From Utricularia gibba (taxonomy: Eukaryota; Streptophyta; Magnoliopsida; Lamiales; Lentibulariaceae): a stretch of 64,000 nt of DNA. Under the pieces are notes generated by a model. It saw only the letters and a list, made by a program, of their open reading frames with translations. It searched no databases and had not been told where the DNA came from. The stretch covers positions 558,001-622,000 of the forward strand of contig NEEC01000011.1 in assembly GCA_002189035.1 (NCBI GenBank), in the 5' to 3' direction. How positions within the stretch are numbered: the first letter of the stretch is position 1; each line of letters starts with the position of its first letter. The position numbers and the translations under genes were made by a program. This document shows positions 54,566 to 64,000 of the stretch, piece after piece.

Positions 54566-55085
54566 TTGCACATAGGTTTTAGGGGTCATTTGATACCAAA
54601 GTATTAGTATGTTTAAATGTAATATAATTGAGTATATATATACTCAATCGTCGATAACGTTTGATATACGAAAACAAAAATTTGAATATATGAGTGATAT
54701 ATAAAATAAAAATTATTTTATTTGAAAATTGTGTCTACAAAAAATGGAAGTTATGTGAAAATTATGCTTTCAAGAAATTACAATTAATTTCATGCATACA
54801 GAAAATTGATTGTGGAGATGTTGAAATTAAATAGTTTAATAAAATAAAATTATCTACAAGCATTTTGTAGGACTTGTGGTTCTTATATAAAAATTTTGTA
54901 TTTAGAAAATTTGAAATTATTTATAAATTATGAAAACAGTTAAATTCACTGGTTAATTCATTAGTTGAATTTGATAAATTAATTTACTTATAAATTATGA
55001 ATTATAATTATTTTCAAAATAATTATACGTATGTTTGATTTTAGTTATAATATATTTGATGGGATATAAACCGGTTCGGGAAATC
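54566..55085. other. AT-rich interval, possible MITE
   Basis: Begins near ggggtcatttgatacc, a MITE-like start, and is non-coding. A hairpin ataaaccg/cggtttat lies at 55066-55092 at its right edge. No clear right terminus. Confidence 0.3.
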
Positions 55086-55980
55086 GGTTTATCAAAAAGG
55101 CTGCCAGGCGAGATTTCCGATGAGATAATGCCTGACAGCAAATTGATCCCTGTCAGGGGATTTGAAAAGAACAACATGGACCAGTCTGAAGAATAACCGA
55201 GTTACGACAGTATAAGCGGCGATTGTCTGAAAAGCAGGAGGAACAAGTGAAGAAAGGCAGCCGACACTTGCGAAGTTCATGATTCAGTCGGGTCGGAGGA
55301 GGAACAAGACCTCGGCCTTATGATCACCAACAGGGAACAACTGAAGGAAAGGATACTATGAAGGAGGAGGAACAACAGGGAACAAGACCTCGTACAATAC
55401 CCCCTGATACAGAGACTGAGTCCGAGACCGAGGAGGAGATACTATGAAGGAAAAGACACAACCAAGTCATTTATGAACCCGGAACGGATAGGAAAAACGT
55501 GACTAGTGAATTCCTAGAAGAAAGGGAAGAAGAACTGAAAAGAGAGTTGGATCAGATCCAGAAAAGAAGAAGGCTCATCGCCACGCAAATGCTACCAGGA
55601 GAGAAAGAAAGCAGGGGCTTCAGGGATGCCTTCGACCAGAATGCCTACACTGGAAGAGCAGACGTTCTTGCCGGCATTGATCTAGCTTTGAAAAACAGTA
55701 TGGCAGGAGCTGCAAGGACCCCCGTCCTTCGCTTTGATCCCTTCTCGGATGAGCTAATCCAAGAAGAGCCCGAAAGGGGGTTCAGAGTTCCCGAGGGGCT
55801 GCCCGCATATGATGGGAAGGGAGACCCTATATCTCACGTGACCGATTTTGACATGAGGATGGCCACGGTCCGGTATTCGGAAGCCATGAAGTGCAAGTTA
55901 ATTGCTTGTTCGCTCCAGAAGGGAGCTAAGACCTGGTTCAAAAAGTTGGAGCCCTGTAGTGTGGGGTCCTATCGGGAGCC
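55086..55980 (+). pseudogene. Tat-like gypsy gag, N-terminal part
   Basis: Open frame 55499-56056 gives EEREEELKRELDQIQKRR, then RTPVLRFDPFSDELIQ, FRVPEGLPAYDGKGDPISHV, MRMATVRYSEAMKCKLIACS and GAKTWFKKLEP. This is Retrotrans_gag (PF03732) in the form found in Tat-like plant gypsy elements (P-LPxYDGxxDPxxH ... G-A..WF..L). The frame really ends near 55980, where gag similarity stops and AT-rich sequence follows; the codons after that are read-through. Upstream 55300-55500 is acidic and repetitive (gaggaggaacaa words). Capsid second half, nucleocapsid and pol are absent. Confidence 0.7.
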
Positions 55981-56129
55981 CACAACAATATTTAAATACA
56001 TCATCCGTGTATTATCTGTAAAATTATATACACTATACTTTGAAGTATTATTTTAATATTTAAAATACGTATTACCTCTCAATTGCTAAAAGTACTCAAA
56101 TGACCACTGAATTTTAAATATAATTACTC

Positions 56130-56345
56130 TCTTGATACTCTATTTAACCAAATTCACCGTTGTTGTGGTTAGAAATCGGTATCAAGGGAAAAACCGATTT
56201 CCAGGTGAGGGATACGGCTTGGGTGAGGGATACAATCAGACAACCCCTGAAATACCCATCGGCGATGTATCCGATTGGCAAATCAGAACCATTTCCGTAT
56301 TGATCTCGGATATGCTGATTTCATTTGGGTAACTTTGACCGATTT
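56130..56345. other. Non-coding segment with hairpin
   Basis: gaaatcggt (56170-56178) pairs with accgatttc (56191-56199). A direct word ggtgagggatac occurs twice (56203 and 56224). No gene assigned. Confidence 0.35.
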
Positions 56346-56649
56346 AGACTGATCTCCATGCTACATGTCGTTCCTCGGATGCCCCACGTTTTTCCCATGT
56401 TTCTCCCTTTGCTCCTCTTCCTTTCTACGAGACTTCAATGCTGTTCGTGCTCCGTCGCATCCACCGCCACAAAGTTCACCGGAAACTGCAGATTTCTCAG
56501 GTACCCGTGCACTCTTTATTTTTTCCCGCATTTCTCATTTAGTTTCGCCCACCACTGGGTTTTTGAGTCCTTCTTCCCCTTTTTTCTGTTCCCTCGTAGG
56601 GTTTCAATTTTTCTTTACCCCTTCACAAACTCTTTTCCTTTCCGACTCT

Positions 56650-57630
56650 CGAAAACAAAATGGGTAGAAAATCTAGTGAACTGAATATCTCTAGTATCCG
56701 TTCAAAGTACTTGATCCCAGAGGATTACATCATTCCCCAGCCCAGGGATGGCCAGATTCCTTGGGGATCTGGGGAAAGACCTCTTCCCGTTTCAGTCTCC
56801 CCATCCCCCTTGCCTACTTGATAAGGGGCCTCCGATTTACGCTCCATCTTTTACTCGTTCAGTTTCTCCACATGTTTTCCATCCCTCTCTATTGCCGCGT
56901 CCTGAATTCGATCTTCTGTTTTACCGTTTTCTTTTTCTACATGGTGGGTATGGATCCATCCATGACTCTGGTGGATTTTTTCCAACTTTTTAAAGTTGTG
57001 GTCCAGAAAGCTAAGCCGACGATGCATGGGCGTGCTCACTTTCAATTTCACTGATTTGAAGACCATCTCGATTTCGTCGTTATGCCCCCCGACACTCATT
57101 ATGATTGGTGGTCTTCTTTCATTTGGGTTGCTCTCCCTATAGGAGCTAGATGGAACTTTCCGGTTAAACCTCCAAGCCCCTTTGAGATTAAACCATTTGG
57201 TCATCTTCATCCTTCTAACAAGTCTCATAGAGACGTGTATCAGAGACTCAACGAATGCTCCGTGAAATATGAATCCCGATCCCAAATGCTTTCGCGGGAT
57301 ACTATGACAGCCTGTGGGATCCTCGGCCAAACTCGAGTTGGGCAATGGTCCGACTTCATCATTCCTCTAGGTTTGGAGTTAGAGTTTCGTCACCTCTTTC
57401 AATCTCCGTCTGATATTCCTTTCATTTCAGATACGCCTCCCGCTTCTGATCCGATAATCTCCATTTCATCTCGCCTCATCCGAGTGCCCTCAGCTCCAAA
57501 GAAAAAGAGGAGGGTTAAAGTTTGCGCTCAAAAACCCTCGAAAAAATGGAAAGGTAGCTCGTATCATTTTCCTGGCCATGAAACCTTTGTTGTTGTCCTT
57601 ATATATTTTAGTCTGGTGTGCAGATGAGGA
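56650..57630 (+). pseudogene. PF04195-like gypsy-associated ORF
   Basis: Starts MGRKSSELNISSIRSKYLIP at 56659 and after frameshifts (about 56760-56830) reads LRFTLHLLLVQFLHMFSIPL, FFYMVGMDPSMTLVDFFQLF, HRFEDHLDF-like text and THYDWWSSFIWV. It ends in a proline/serine-rich tail with a basic KKKRRVKV run in the frame 57082-57627. The G-L-R-F-x-L-hydrophobic core followed by DFFxLF and a WxxxFxxV segment fits the 'putative gypsy type transposon' family (PF04195). The family's role is unknown. It lies downstream of Tat-like gag on the same strand and may belong to a related element. Confidence 0.5.
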
Positions 57631-58600
57631 GATGGCATGAAGGAGGGCCCTAGAAGATTCAGTGATGGCATGCTTCGATGGCGAGATGCATAGAATGCAG
57701 GAACCGATTGCAGGTTCAGTTTTTATGAACCCTTGTTATGGGTCTCTGATTCTGATCTCTTTACCTTTTCTTCTAGGCCGATCCCGAGGAGGTTAAATCG
57801 AACACAGCCGATTACCTTTTGGAAGGAGATCAAGTGGTTGAAGTTTCAGGGGTCCAAGAGTCGACCCCTCCTACTCCAACGAGGAAGGGAAAAGAGAAGC
57901 TTTTTCCGTCTTCTAAGAATGTCGAGATCCTGATTCTCGGCGTGGGGCTCCATTCGGCAAGCCTTTCCACATCAGCCCCTCCGAATGAGATATGGAGGGA
58001 TTCTTCCCTCAGATTGAGATAAGTGAGGATTCTGCCCTTCCCCCATCTTCGGTCCCTCCTGAGCTACGAAGAGCCCTGGAGGAGGTGACCACGAGTCTTT
58101 TGGGCATTTAGTTGGACGTTATACTTAAGGGGATCTGGCAGGTATTCTTCTTCTCCTTTCTCGGAGTTGTACGCAATCAGATCCTTACTCGATGATCTCT
58201 TCCTCAATTTGGCCTGTTTCTCTGAGTTATTAGACATATATGCCGAAGATCTGATCGGCCTGCTCCTCCACTGGCAGAGGCATCAATTCAGTTAGGAATT
58301 TGGGTTGTCAATCACGAATCCACGCTTTGATAGGATCACCTTTGACGAAGGATGAAAATATGCTAAATGTCATTGTGGATTTGTTTGAGGCCCTAGAATT
58401 TGGGTTTGGAGCAGATCGGGAGTGCTTGACGGTGCTAATTCGGGCGAGGATCCAATGAGAGAATGAGGCCAAGCTGGAGCGAGGCTGGAAGGGTCGGCCC
58501 CTCAAACGATCCTCTCCCTTGAACTTTAATTTTCTTCTTCTAGAGCTAATGTTTTGGTCCCCGACTTTGGGCTTTTCGTACATTTGAGATCCCAGTTTGG
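57631..58600 (+). other. C-terminal extension / spacer of the PF04195-like unit
   Basis: Short frames in different phases (57733-58022) with no recognisable domain; an intron-like gap around 57712-57778 (tttcttctag). Probably the degraded tail of the preceding coding sequence. Confidence 0.3.
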
Positions 58601-59196
58601 GGTTTCTTCTTTCAGTCTAAATCTACTTCATTTTTGCATATCGCTTTCACTTCTGTCGATTTTTTTGATTTGAAAGTTGCCTAATTTTCCAGTCGTTTGG
58701 CTGGGCTTTTTGCTTAAGTATTTTTTTACACATGCAAGACCACTGCTAAGGATGTAACTCAGACCCCTGTCGGGTTAAGTTACATCCTGAGTCCGAATAG
58801 ACCCTCTTCTGGCAAGATATTTATGCTTTTGGGGCATAGTTGGTTCTACTTCGAGTGCACTTACCGTCTCGAGATTCGGTAGAAAGATCTTTACTTAGGG
58901 CATTTTCAAGGCTTACACGAACGGCTTATTGAAGCCAATGCACGGAATGTACCAAGGCTTATCCTCATCATTGGTGTCTGGGCTTAGTGGATCAACTACT
59001 TCGGGGGGAGCCCCCGGATGATTTGCTATACCGATTGGGGGGTATTGACTTAGAAGATTTGCCTGGGCTTACATGACTCGGCCAGGGCTTTGCTATCTTG
59101 ATACCCATCTCCTTTACGGAGGAATTACTTGAATGCCTTAAGATAGAAAATACCGAAATCGGTAAAGTCTTGAAATAGGAATCGATAACAAAGTGT
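58601..59196 (-). repeat. 3' end of a Tat-like gypsy element (non-coding)
   Basis: Lies downstream of the integrase tail on the minus strand. Contains a strong hairpin (58750-58787) and a ggggggagccccc palindromic run near 59001-59013, both common in LTR-proximal regions of such elements. LTR ends were not defined. Confidence 0.4.
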
Positions 59197-59427
59197 TTAC
59201 GCATAGAACTTCCCCAGATGGGTTGCATTCCATGATCTCGAGAATTCCACGCCGTCTAATTGTTCCAGACGATAGGCTCCTTTTCCAATCACTCTATAAA
59301 TCCGATAAGGGCCTTCCCAATTCTGTTCAAACTCCTTGAAGTTCTTTGCCAGCTCCTTCACCTTAACACAATATAAAGCTTTTAGGGGGTCATGAGTTTC
59401 ATATTCACCTGCAGATTGTCCTTTCAC
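59197..59427 (-). pseudogene. Gypsy integrase C-terminus (Tat-like)
   Basis: Open frame with [40 protein letters not shown] and [15 protein letters not shown]. This is the C-terminal tail of gypsy integrase (LxxNWEGPYxIxxxxGxGAYRL...RxWNAxHLKxFY) as in Tat elements lacking a chromodomain. It would help position integrase on DNA. The catalytic core is not present upstream (59428-59580), so only a tail fragment remains, oriented opposite to the neighbouring copia fragment. Confidence 0.8.
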
Positions 59428-59584
59428 TAGCTGTGAATCGGTGTAAGCATCGAGTTCCTATTATACTTCTAACCTAGAATATGCTATAGAACCTGGACAA
59501 AAGGTTGATAGAAATTATAAAGAAAACTGATTGGATCACTTGTTTACTTAATAGCCACATGATCAAACACTTTGTTTTCTGTCA

Positions 59585-60272
59585 ACCTACAGTCTCAATT
59601 CATGGCTAATCCCATGACCACACATCCGGAAGCAGGAAAAAAAATTCTCAAGTGCTTAAACAATACAAAGGAATTGATACTTTTCGACAAAGAAAATGTA
59701 TGTATCAATGGTTAATATTATATTGTGATAACAAGTATGTAGGTGATAACAAATATATGAATTCTACAAGCAGATATGTCTTCATTAAAAGTGGTTGTGC
59801 ATTTGCATGGAATAGTAAAAAACAATCCATGGTGGTGCAATCATCCAAAAGTGAATACATGGTCACTGCAGCAGTCTCTAATCATACTATGCAAATTTAC
59901 AAATTACTAAAGGACTTGGATTTTCAGATTTACAAGCATGTTACAATATTTCTAGACAACATATCTCCTTTTTCGATGGAAAACAATCCGACTATCTATA
60001 GAAGTGACATCAAAATAAAATTTCATGTGGTGAGAAAGTACATCAAAGAGAAGTTGACCAAGCTTAAATATATTCCAACCAAAAGACAAGTGGTGGACAT
60101 TCTAACAAAATTGCTGTATTCTAAGCAATTTAATCAACTCCGAGACAAGTTAGGTATGATATCTTTATTGTCAATCCCTGAGGATAATTATGAAGCTCAA
60201 TTGAATTCTCGTACAAAAAATCTAGAGAATTTGGAGGTACAAGGATATATCCCTTCCCCTAGAAATCTATGA
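59585..60272 (+). pseudogene. Copia RT end and RNase H
   Basis: The RT tail (SQFMANPMTTHPEAGKKILK) leads by a frameshift near 59690 to the copia RNase H frame: WLILYCDNKYVGDNKYMNST, YVFIKSGCAFAWNSKKQSMV, SSKSEYMVTAAVS, IFLDNISPFSM, DIKIKFHVVRKYIKEK, IPTKRQVVDILTKLL and FNQLRDKLGM. The order matches the copia RNase H (D, E, D region: YCDN, SEY, LDN). The segment 59652-60272 is open through 206 codons to a stop, so this C-terminal domain is largely intact. The remainder of pol is absent upstream. Confidence 0.85.
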
Positions 60273-60955
60273 AATCAAACCCTAAAACTAAGTGAAGACA
60301 ATTCAATCAAAGGAAGCAATTAACAACCTACCTAAGCCTCTCCAAATCTAAATTACCTACTTCATCATGACAGTCTATTGATTTTCCAGTTAAAACTTTG
60401 ATGAAGCATGTTGCCATAGCACCACACAGTAACCAAAATGAGCAAAAATTCACAAGTCACATGAGAAGGTAAAAGATGAAGCCCAACTTATTCAAGATGA
60501 CCCATGAAGTGGATAAATCTATGCATGGCCCAACTCACCCATTGTAGATCTTGATGCTTTGCAACAGTTGCCTACATCCCAAGTATAGGTATAGCCTATG
60601 GTCATTAAAATTTTATCATACAAAAAAACCACATCTATGTAAATATAGTAATGGGTAATAACCTCAATAACATCTTCACAATTTTGTTTACTTCATAAAT
60701 CTCTGTACTTTAGTGTCAAGATTCAAGGAAAATCACTCTCTTCACTATCAGTATTGTAACTCATTTTTTCTCAGCAAATCTTTCCACCGTAACGTAAAGA
60801 AGAGGTCCGCTTTGATCTTTTAAATAAGCACTAATTTTTTATTGATTATTAGTTAACAACCCTTATACATTAAAACATTTATTTGCTATCCAAACCCACC
60901 AAGTTCTTCAAATGTTTGCATTGATAACTGACAAAGGCTTCATCAAATCATCCGC
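60273..60955 (+). repeat. Copia 3' region and LTR
   Basis: Non-coding; 60550-60770 matches the minus strand at 53215-53545, consistent with an LTR following pol. Exact LTR ends were not resolved. Confidence 0.45.
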
Positions 60956-60959
60956 CACA

Positions 60960-61705
60960 ATCTGATGTATCAACTTTCTCCACGTAACCTTCTCCTTGAT
61001 ACAATATATCCTTAATAAAATTATAACAAATATCATGTATGTAGTACAGCTGCGAAACATTGCATCCCTAGCTAGTTAAAAAGTCACATTGATTGTCACA
61101 ACTAATGGGTTTCATGAAGGCTTCAGGTCATAATTCAGAAAATAGCCCTTTCAACCAAATACATTCTATGATGGCTTCTCAAAGTCCGTGAATTCAGCTC
61201 TTGTGATACACAAGGTGATGTAAACTATAGCATAGCTTTCCGTGAATTCAACCAAATAGCCCTTATTTCTTTCTCTTAATATTTCCATAGCAAAAATCTT
61301 CTTATCCACCTAAGATCTTTCATTTAGAACTTGGAAGCTAGCTTAAATGTCTGCTATTATAGAGCCTTCTTCCCACACTTAGTTGCAATTAGCATATCAT
61401 CAACACAAATTAGTAAGGTAGTAATTATGTGGTCATGAGATTCATAAAGGAAGAGACATAGATCATATTTACTTCTTGAATATACAATGCTGGTCATAAA
61501 AGAGCCAAACCTATTATGCCATTGTCTGGTAGATTGCTTTAATTCATAGAGTGTTTATGCAACTTATCAACCATATGCTCTTTTCCTTTCTCTATGTATC
61601 CTTTGAACTATTCCATATGGATGGTTTCATCAAGTTCTTCATTCAAGAAAGTTGTCTTTATGTTCATATCATAGAGTTCCGAATTGTTGTGCAACAATTC
61701 CATAG
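60960..61705 (-). pseudogene. Copia reverse transcriptase fragment
   Basis: Minus-strand text: ELYDMNIKTTFLNEELDETI, FKGYIEKGKEHMVDKLHKHS, then with frameshifts WHNRFGSF-like text, IITTLLICVDDMLIAT (catalytic YVDD box as CVDD) and QVDKKIF. This is RVT_2 of copia type, diverged from A1/A2 and opposite in orientation to the RNase H fragment at 59585. Stops are frequent. Confidence 0.7.
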
Positions 61706-61954
61706 AGTTCCCAATTGTTGAGAGCCAGGATCTGGTGGTTGGTTGGTGTGAGGTGCTGTCGTGTGGGGGTGTTCCTCATGACCAAAGCCTGGTCCCTGAA
61801 TTCCTGCCACAATATGAATTTTTCTTGTGAGTATCATATGGTGTTGATTGGGGTAGCAATAGTCTTAGGGGAATACATGTTTGGTGTGAATATGTTGATA
61901 TATTTGTATGCAAAATATTATGGGTGGAACTCTCGACCGTGACACATAAATTCT
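61706..61954. other. Unassigned interval
   Basis: A 75-codon frame (61715-61942) has no recognisable motif. It may include Harbinger upstream sequence. Confidence 0.3.
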
Positions 61955-63015
61955 ATGACCACAAAGATTTCTAAGCAAGTGGAGTATATGAGCCACTTAG
62001 TTAGTGATGTGAGGTCATCGATTGAGAATCTGAGAAGTAGTAGAGATGCTTTTTATATATTGTGTAATTTGTTGGAAACCCATGTTGGATTGATGCTTGG
62101 AAAATATGTGAGTGTACTAGAGATGGTATGCATGTTTTTGGGAATTTTAGGCAAAACAAAAGAATACGAGTGTAAAAGCACATTTACAGGAGAAGCACTT
62201 TGTCATGGTGCTTTCACCAGGTGCTGTACGCAGTGCTCTACCTCCACGATGTGCTGTTGTAGAAGTCGATAGTTGTAGGTGCACATGCATCTGAAGAAAA
62301 ATTCAAGTACTTCCAGGTAACCTAATGTTTTAGAACTGATTTTTCTATTTTTGCTGATATCCGTGTACGTGTACACAACATTCTGTAGTTGCATTGGATG
62401 GTACACATATTGGCATACGAGTAAGGGCCCATGACGTAACAAGGTATAGAAATCGAAAGGGTTTTGTTTCAAAAAATGTGTTGGGTGTGTGTGATGAAGG
62501 CATGAAGTTTATTTACATGCTTGCTGGTTGGGAGGGATCTACGGCTGATAGCCGTGTGCTAAATGACGCATTGTCAAGGATAGATGGGTTTCACAGATAT
62601 CCAGGTACAACAAACTCTTGATTGATACATGTGTGATAATGGGTATGCTAATAGGGAATGATTCTTGACCCTATACTGAGGGGTGTGCTACCATTTGAAG
62701 AATTGGGTACAAGGAAATCAAGCATCACAGAATGTGAAAGAGCTATTCAACATGCGCAATGCATTAGCAACGTGATTTAATGAGTATGGGGGTTAAGGAA
62801 AGATGCGCTGGGGTATACTATGGACTGCTAGCCACTATTCAGTTCGCACACAAAATCGAATATTATTAGCATGTGGCCTGCTACACAACCTCATTAGGAA
62901 GGAAATGCTTGTCGATCCCTTGGAGGGTAAGGTGCCGCAGGATTACGGTGTTGACAATAGTGAAAACATTGATGTGGAGGACGTAACGACTACAATTGGC
63001 TCGAGCGATGCATGA
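61955..63015 (+). pseudogene. PIF/Harbinger transposase, copy 2
   Basis: Exon 1 gives SSRDAFYILCNLLETHVGL, then VSVLEMVCMFLGILGKTKEY and, after a frameshift, LHDVLL and EEKFKYFQ. Intron 62317-62388. Exon 2 gives ALDGTHIGIRVRAHDVTRYR, NVLGVCDEGMKFIYMLAGWE and STADSRVLNDALSRIDGF, then after stops CDNGYAN, ELFNMRNALAT, HYSVRTQNRILLACGLLHNL and EGKVPQDYG, with a stop at 63013. First and second Asp (ALDG, ADSR) are intact. The Glu block that reads NVIER in copy 1 is NVI-stop-stop here. The intron sits at the same position as in copy 1. DDE_Tnp_4 family (PF13359). Confidence 0.85.
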
Positions 63016-63701
63016 AATGCATGGTGGTATGAGTAGGCTGAGGGTATGTATCATGAGTGGGTCACATCGTAGATGTGCTGGGCAGTGATTGCGTGTTGTT
63101 TGTTAAGTGTTGAAACTATTTATGCTATATGTTGTATCTTGGATGTTTGAGATAATAAATTAGTGTGAGATAGGTGATTACTTCTCACTTTGCTTCGGGG
63201 AGTTCATTGTTATTGCATCGTATATGTTTCACATGTGTGCTGTAGGTATTTACCATTTGTGCAGCACGTCCCAGTTTTCTGCCTCGTCCTTTGTACGTAC
63301 ACTACAAAAGCATATGACATTAAGTTATGGAGCTTTTGGGGAGTTGTGAGTGTGACTTGCATATGTTCATATGCACAGCACCCCAATGCACAACGTGCAA
63401 ACCACATCATGCACCACCTTGCTTTCAGTGTGGAGCAAGGTGTGAAACAACACCATGTTGGGAAACACCATGATTACACCGATACATTATCTTTCCCTAG
63501 GCGTTTCATTTATTGAGCCCTTTTACGACCTCTCTCAACCATTAGGGTCTAACAACACCATGTTGGGAAACACCCCCTGCCGCCCATGCTATGCTCGTTC
63601 TCAATGTCCGTCACCCGACGGCGTATGTTCTCAACTGAAGTGAGCACTTGCTATTCACTTATGACAGTCATCTAGAGTTGTTTCCTATTGTTGTCTTGCA
63701 G
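63016..63701 (+). other. Spacer with 24-bp direct repeat
   Basis: Non-coding interval between Harbinger copy 2 and the PF04195-like exon. A 24-bp word (aacaacaccatgttggg...) is repeated exactly at 63446 and 63551. Ends with the acceptor ttgtcttgcag. ORFs at 63190-63643 are not supported. Confidence 0.45.
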
Positions 63702-63995
63702 ATGTTGATGTGAGAGAACATCAATGCTCAATTCACTGTCCTGGATGCATTTCACATGTGGAACAAATTACCCAATAAACTTCAGACTTAGAATTGTCGA
63801 AGAGGGTTGGACCCATAGGTTTCGCGATGAGCGCCAAGCACTTTCAATGTGGGTTGCGTCTACCTCCGCCTCCATTCATGATGTAGATCCTTGCGGCACC
63901 GCAGATCCCTTTCTCACACTATAATGTCATTTATTCACATATGTGAAGAGGAGAGCATTCCATTGGAGGTGTGCCTCTTGTTTGCATTGTCCATG
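63702..63995 (+). pseudogene. PF04195-like exon downstream of Harbinger copy 2
   Basis: Follows a clear acceptor and begins atgttgatgtgaga, matching the start of the exon at 39094 (atgttggtgtgtga). Frames give AKHFQCGLRLPPPPFM, ILAAPQI, then FIHICEEESIPLEVCLLF, corresponding to GLRLPIQPF...FMRLCEDYGYPLSVGTLF in the ORF at 50936-51415. Frameshifts and a TAG occur. The window ends about here, so any further part, including a possible FCP1-like section as at 41-43 kb, is out of view. Confidence 0.45.
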
Positions 63996-64000
63996 TGTGT

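Noticed and set aside
56851-57345. 164-aa minus-strand frame
   Set aside because: Antisense to the PF04195-like coding sequence, which has recognisable motifs on the plus strand.
1-64000. tRNA or rRNA genes and endogenous pararetrovirus sequence
   Set aside because: No box-B-like GGTTCGAATCC context with cloverleaf potential, no rRNA-like blocks, and all RT domains seen fit copia, gypsy or LINE order rather than a caulimovirus layout.

Overview
This window is plant nuclear DNA, almost certainly from an angiosperm and probably a eudicot. The evidence is a degraded plastid psaC-ndhD insertion, an intron-containing fragment of a plant AGO4-clade Argonaute gene, and plant lineages of Ty3/gypsy (Athila and Tat-like), Ty1/copia, Mutator, PIF/Harbinger and LINE elements. 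I found no intact host gene, rRNA, tRNA or CRISPR array. Nearly everything assignable is nested, broken transposable-element sequence, and most reading frames are pseudogenes.

Layout. 1-0.9 kb: a copia-type LTR fragment abutting a LINE fragment. 0.9-8.4 kb: a 5'-truncated Athila-lineage element with pol remnants, a still-open 393-codon ORF and a 3' LTR. 8.6-11.9 kb: solo and truncated LTRs of one family (TGATA...TTATCA), one of them inserted with a perfect target duplication into a duplicated FCP1-phosphatase-like fragment. 11.9-18.5 kb: a Mutator (MULE) end joined to a minus-strand copia element, itself interrupted by a head-to-head pair of LTRs from another copia family. 18.5-26.4 kb: mostly unassigned AT-rich DNA, LTR copies and a Harbinger Myb-like remnant. 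26.4-28.0 kb: a candidate gene-capturing element in which inverted arrays of a 30-31-bp repeat bracket the AGO4-clade exons. 29.1-31.0 kb: gypsy gag and protease remnants. 31.0-37.3 kb: a plus-strand relative of the 13-15.6 kb copia, interrupted at the same base by a MULE that carries a transposase gene with a recognisable intron.

37.4-45.3 kb: Harbinger transposase, an exon resembling the plant 'putative gypsy type transposon' domain (PF04195-like), two solo LTRs, the second FCP1-like copy and a minus-strand Harbinger Myb/SANT ORF. 45.3-48.3 kb: a LINE broken by a MITE and a solo LTR. 48.3-53.7 kb: repeats, a PF04195-like ORF and a possible MULE zinc-finger remnant. 53.8-54.6 kb: the plastid insertion. 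55.1-61.7 kb: Tat-like gypsy gag and integrase tail, PF04195-like coding sequence and copia fragments. 61.9-64.0 kb: a second Harbinger transposase followed, as at 37-39 kb, by the PF04195-like exon.

The sequence works as a record of transposition rather than as a set of cooperating genes. The most unusual items are the Argonaute fragment between inverted repeat arrays, the repeated Harbinger plus PF04195-like module, the inverted copia-MULE composite, and the dense solo-LTR family whose target duplications can be read directly.
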